Assembly: GCA_018340805.1 (NCBI GenBank)
Contig: JACMZG010001913.1
Location: forward strand, 30,311,612-30,375,611
Direction of reading: 5' to 3'
Origin: Microvelia longipes
Taxonomy: Eukaryota > Arthropoda > Insecta > Hemiptera > Veliidae
Length of the DNA stretch: 64,000 nucleotides
A program made the position numbers and the translations under genes. Under the pieces are notes generated by a model. It ran no database searches. It was given only the letters and a program-made list of their open reading frames with translations, and was not told the origin of the DNA. Every line of letters begins with the position of its first letter. Position 1 is the first letter of the stretch. Below, piece by piece: positions 60,061-64,000 of the stretch.

Positions 60061-60470
60061 TTAAATATTAACATAAAATGCTACGTTCAACCTAAAAATA
60101 GAAGTCAATACTAATTTCTTAGGGTGATGAATTTTGACTCACTACACTCGTCCTTAAAGAGGTATCACTTCAGTCTCGCTAGGTTCGACCTCAAAATAAA
60201 GGACTACCAATGCATAGCTTCTGTTTCGCTTCCCCTAACCTTAAAACACAACAGTGATCCAATGTCTATGAGGTTATATCAACACCTAAGATCTATCATA
60301 AAAAAAAACGTGTTTGCACTAAAAAACCCGCGATTTTAAATGAACCTTACGTTTCAGGCGTTTTAAAACCTCCTGAACGGTTTTTTTGTTAAATGAAGTG
60401 CTCATTTTTTTATTACGTCTACGAATACGGGCATAACGTACTCTTTTTGCTCCTCGTCATAATTTAATAT

Positions 60471-60595
60471 ACTTATAATTTATTGTCTCTTTAGACTCGC
60501 TTCGCTCATCCTCAGATATCTGAAACGGACAAATTTCGGTTTCAGATATCTGAGGATTAGCGAAGCGGGTCTGAAGATACAATAAATTATAAATT
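60471..60595. repeat. 56-bp-arm palindrome carrying R1-type sequence
   Basis: The arms 60471-60526 and 60539-60595 are about 90 per cent inverted copies around GGACAAATTTCG. They contain the GAGGATGAGCGAAGCGAG motif of the 62-bp minisatellite in both orientations. Confidence 0.75.
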
Positions 60596-61584
60596 AGTAG
60601 TATTTCTAATTTTCAATTATAAATTTCAATTTTAGATAATTTTTGGTTTCAACAAATTTCGGTTTCAAATAATTCACGCAAATAAACAATTTTTTTCTAT
60701 CTGCCTACGGTATAAACGTGGAATAGCAAAACTGTTTCTATATTCTTTTACTTGTTAATGTTTTTACACTTTCCATTTTTTTTAATTTGAATCGCGGTTA
60801 ATATCCGTAAATATAGCAGGAGCTTATAATTTATTACGCATTTCAAGATAATTCATTATAAGTACACTTAACAGATTTGATAAGTAATTCCAATCCTTAA
60901 ATAACTATCTTAATTGTTATTTAGTTTATAACCATGAGTCTGGAAATTAAAAATCCCTTCATACCTGTAATGTTGGATTTATACCCGATACATTAGTATA
61001 CAGGTTTAAATGTGTTCATTGACCAATATTTGATTCAGGTACATTAACTTCTAGGTTGTCACCAAAGAAGCATAAAGCATGGTGAAAATTAATTTTAATT
61101 GAGATGAGTACAATCCTTAAAATTACTTTTTTTAATTTTGACCCGTATAAATCGTTATGAATTTTGTAAATTCTGTGAGGGATTTGTTATCATATCTCTT
61201 TTTATTTAATCCTCAAAAGAGACTTTCATTTTAACTAGATATAGAATTTATTGTAGTAATTAAGGATTTTCTTTAAATTGTATATTATATACTTTTTTTG
61301 TATATTTGTTATATATGTTTTTGTATCGCCTGATGATAGTGCTACCATAAAACGAAATTCATTTCATTCTATCAATTGTATTTATATTTTTGATTTATAT
61401 AAGTTGATTTATACATCTATGTTTTGGAAAATATTTCTGTGTACTTTTTTTGTATAATAAAATAAAATGGGAACAAAAAATGAGTATATTTTTTTGTTCT
61501 CATATCTATTGTGTGCTATATTTAAAGAACAAAATCAATTTTTTTTAACTGTGTTTTCAGAAAGTTTTGTGGGAGTCCTCAATG
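60596..61584. other. AT-rich DNA, no gene seen
   Basis: R1 head-like minus fragment at 60640-60720; otherwise nothing assigned. Confidence 0.55.
61325..61350 (+). ncRNA. weak hammerhead-like core
   Basis: CTGATGA (61330-61336) is followed by AGTGCTACC and, after an A run, CGAAATTC. No good stem II forms, so this is at best a decayed relative. Confidence 0.25.
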
Positions 61585-62035
61585 TATCATTATTTATTTT
61601 ATTTAAATTGTCAGATTTGACATTCTTGTTTCAAAAATCGATATAAAAGTTTTTACTTAAAAAAGAGTTTGTGCGCATGCCTTTTGGTTTACGATAAGCT
61701 GCTCAAATATTTCAACGGTTTATAAGACAATTATTTGAAGGTCCATACAAACTTTTATAAAGTCGCAACAAGGCAATGAAAATTGATTTTGATGGTTCAT
61801 TAAAAAGGATTTCTATTGACAGGCTATCTATTTACCTGAGATCTTTAGGGATCTTTGTAGAGAAAAAAAGATGAGTTTTGTATTATAGCCTGATAGCAAA
61901 AATACTCAGAGGAAGGTATGTGGCAGCACTGTATATATTTATTTCTTTCATTAATTTAAATTGTCAAATTTGACATCTTGTACTTAAATAAAATCAATTG
62001 AAAAGTTTTTGCTTAAAAATAGAGTTCTTATTATA
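61585..62035 (+). mobile_element. decayed Ty3/gypsy-type LTR retrotransposon, internally deleted
   Basis: A repeated ~90-base segment (TTAAATTGTCA(A/G)ATTTGACAT, then AAAAGTTTTT(A/G)CTTAAAAA) occurs at about 61605-61670 and 61965-62030. It may be the remains of two LTRs. Between them lie pieces of RT and integrase in one reading frame. Confidence 0.5.
61677..61860 (+). pseudogene. gypsy-type RT fragment fused to integrase C-terminus
   Basis: The frame from 61677 reads MPFGLR, a stop, then AAQIFQRFIRQLFEG. This corresponds to the conserved RT stretch MPFGL..A...FQR that precedes the catalytic YxDD in Ty3/gypsy elements. About 30 codons later, in the same frame, it reads SLKRISIDRLS, which resembles the KRVSIDRLKPAYL-type end of gypsy integrases. 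The catalytic RT aspartates, RNase H and most of integrase are missing, so a large internal deletion joined the two ends. Two stops show decay. Confidence 0.6.
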
Positions 62036-62809
62036 TTAAAGTGCAGCCTTAGTTTTAAATTATATTTTCAAATAGCGAAGAGGGAATTGTATAAATTTGA
62101 ATGGCTTCTGTTTTCTTCATCTAGAATTACTTTGTAGATTTTTTTATTTTCTATTGCAAAAGTATGACGAGAATATCACACACACATGTCTGGATTTTAT
62201 GATTTTGTTCAATAGTATATATTAATTTATTTCATGTATGTATGTAAATGATTTCAATATTTTTTTCTTTCGTTTTTTTCTGTTGAATTGTAGTTGGTGA
62301 AGTGTATTATGTATTGTGTAAGGTTTCTCTATATTCTTTATAATTTTATTTTTTGAGAATTTATTACTTTTATGGAATAAACTCCATCCAAGAATCAGTT
62401 GAGGGGCACCTCATACTTTTTCCTCACCACTTTGGTCTCCGATTAGTCAGACAGAAAAATCTTTTTTTAAGCTCAGTGTTTGTTCATGCTCACTCATACT
62501 GACCATGTTTGATATTACTTAACATTAGTGATCTCTCAAAAAACGTTGGTATACTGAATGTATAAAAATGAGAGTTTCAGGAAAACTTCTTTGTTGTATA
62601 AATGAATGCATTTCAAATTTCAACTTAGTAAAATGGTTTTTTGATATTTGAAAAACGTCTACAAGTTATTTAATGTAAATTGAACAAATCCTAGTAAATA
62701 AATAGAACTTGATTTATTGGTTGGTCATTATATTGGTATATGTGCAATATTTTAAGTTAAATCAATAATTTTCTATGTGTTATAATTTTGATTTTTTTAA
62801 AAAGTCTTT
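62036..62809. other. AT-rich DNA, no gene seen
   Basis: No feature recognised. Confidence 0.6.
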
Positions 62810-63165
62810 AACGACAGGTAATGATGCCATGAAAAAAGTTATGAATTTTCTTCTAGAAAGTTCTACTAGACCTAAAAATACATTTTCGTACGTTCCAACT
62901 CTAGCATGCACATCTATGATGATAACAGCCCCACATTCATACAGAGAGACAACTTGGTGTAAACAACTCAGATCTATGATAACGACAAGTAATGATGCCA
63001 TGAAAAAAGTTATGAATTTTCTTCTAGAGACTATAGACCTAAAATACATTTTTCGTACGTTCCAACTCTAGCATGCACATCTATGATGCATAACAAGGCC
63101 CCCACATTCATTACAGAGCAGACAAAACTGGTTTGTAAACAAACTCAGGGAGTCTATGAACACTG
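62810..63165 (+). repeat. 178-bp tandem duplication
   Basis: The two units (62810-62985 and 62986-63165) share AATGATGCCATGAAAAAAGT, ATGAATTTTCTTCTAGA and CCAACTCTAGCATGCACATC. The second has several single-base insertions. ACTCTAGC...GATAACA echoes the R1 minus strand. Confidence 0.8.
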
Positions 63166-63419
63166 CAATTAACAATTTAGAAGAAATTTAGCTTTCGAAT
63201 TCTTTGCAGAAAATATTATTCCTTCATACATGCCGTAAAATGCGGAAATTAAACTACAAGATATTCGGTGCTCAATGTTTTAGCATTCAAGTCTTGGTGC
63301 AAAGTAGAAAAACGCAGCAAGTGGAAACACAGTTCATTGCGTTTTACATCAATGAGATCGTGAATATGTGCATATTATATGAAATTTTCGTTTTAAAGAT
63401 CAACGAAGAATTGAAAAAA

Positions 63420-63515
63420 AATTATAGCGCGTTGGTCAGCATGTCGGGTGAATTACCTTTGAAATGCGTGTTTTCGTGCTTAACAATCCATTTCCTGCTT
63501 AAGCATTTTATTAGT
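63420..63515 (+). repeat. family A terminal fragment
   Basis: GCGCGTTGGTCAGCATGTCG, GAATTACCTTTGAAATGCGT and AACAATCCATTTCCTGCTTA match the left arm of the family A foldback. Confidence 0.65.
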
Positions 63516-64000
63516 GCTTCTAAAATTTGGCTACTGAATTAATCTTTCCTTGTCCGAAATAATAAACTCCAGGAAAATTTTTCTTTATTTATATATTCTT
63601 TGGATAAAATGTTTGGAACAAATAATTTGGGAAAAGTCAACAACGATTGATTATAAAGGATTCTTTATAAAGGTTCTTATAAAGGATATTTTAATGAGAT
63701 TACACGGAGCCCTTAGGACCCCCAAATACTGTTTCAAGCCTCTTAATGCATTGAGATACGCTATCCTATCTCCTGTAATAATCTCTATGGAAGGCCTAAA
63801 CGCACCCAGTTAATCTTTTGTTCTATTATTTATACTTTTGGTTTTTCTTATGCATGTCCCAATTTTCTCTAACTTTAATATTTATAAACACTTAATATAG
63901 ATTAAAACACGTGTACAACAACTTCAATCGCTGAGGATAATATAAGTATGAAGAACTCGTGTTTATTTAAATACAAGATTGATCCTTTTAAAGCAACAGT
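63516..64000. other. no gene seen
   Basis: TTTCAAGCCTCTTAATGCAT and GAGATACGCTAT (63732-63763) match 46650-46685, so part of the 63550-63813 ORF is repeat-derived. Confidence 0.5.

Overview
This window looks like AT-rich intergenic or intronic DNA from an invertebrate animal, quite possibly an arthropod; the species cannot be named from the sequence. It contains no intact host protein-coding gene that I can recognise. Support for a metazoan comes from a Penelope-like retroelement with a GIY-YIG endonuclease, a Jockey-type non-LTR retrotransposon remnant, a Ty3/gypsy relic, tRNA-derived SINE-like sequences, long (TA)n tracts and many foldback or MITE-like elements. One small, well-formed candidate cassette exon (56761-56811, 51 nt) is the only hint that the window lies inside a host gene.

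Layout. 1-4.6 kb: old repeats, a 21-bp perfect hairpin and a TA/TG microsatellite. 4.7-9.3 kb: two head-to-tail Penelope copies, the first 5'-truncated and the second near full length, each ending in a hammerhead-ribozyme-like motif and bounded by TA tracts. 9.5-10.1 kb: a diverged copy of the 0.77-kb repeat found in tandem at 36.6-38.1 kb. 10.76-16.5 kb and 20.85-22.46 kb: a composite repeat, here called family A, made of a 0.7-kb foldback with ~290-bp arms plus a ~0.9-kb module with a (TA)n core; the module is reiterated in tandem at 13.7-16.5 kb. 16.8-17.0 kb: an 83-bp-arm palindrome beside a tRNA-like A box. 17.4-17.8 kb: two hammerhead-like motifs with a shared tail. 29-36 kb: a TIR element, a decayed non-LTR retrotransposon, a hAT-like MITE, and a 1.18-kb TIR element that carries a SINE and sits inside a ~165-bp tandem repeat. 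38.6-50.1 kb: MITEs with a TGACGTCA motif, several copies of a dispersed repeat (here R1), and a 62-bp minisatellite that appears to have expanded from within one R1 copy. 47.2-47.8 kb: a 68-bp-arm palindrome around another hammerhead-like core. 51-57 kb: two copies of a SINE family, a ~170-bp degenerate tandem array, two more hammerhead-like motifs and the candidate exon. 59.5-63.5 kb: a compact palindromic element with a hammerhead-like core, a decayed gypsy fragment and a 178-bp tandem duplication.

The recurring theme is small, structured, retroelement-like termini. A CUGAnGA core, a short hairpin and GAAA occur at nine or more places in four or more sequence families, twice inside long inverted repeats. 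This is the most interesting signal in the window. A second point is technical. The duplicated copies differ almost only by homopolymer-length indels, so some frameshifts may be assembly errors rather than biology.
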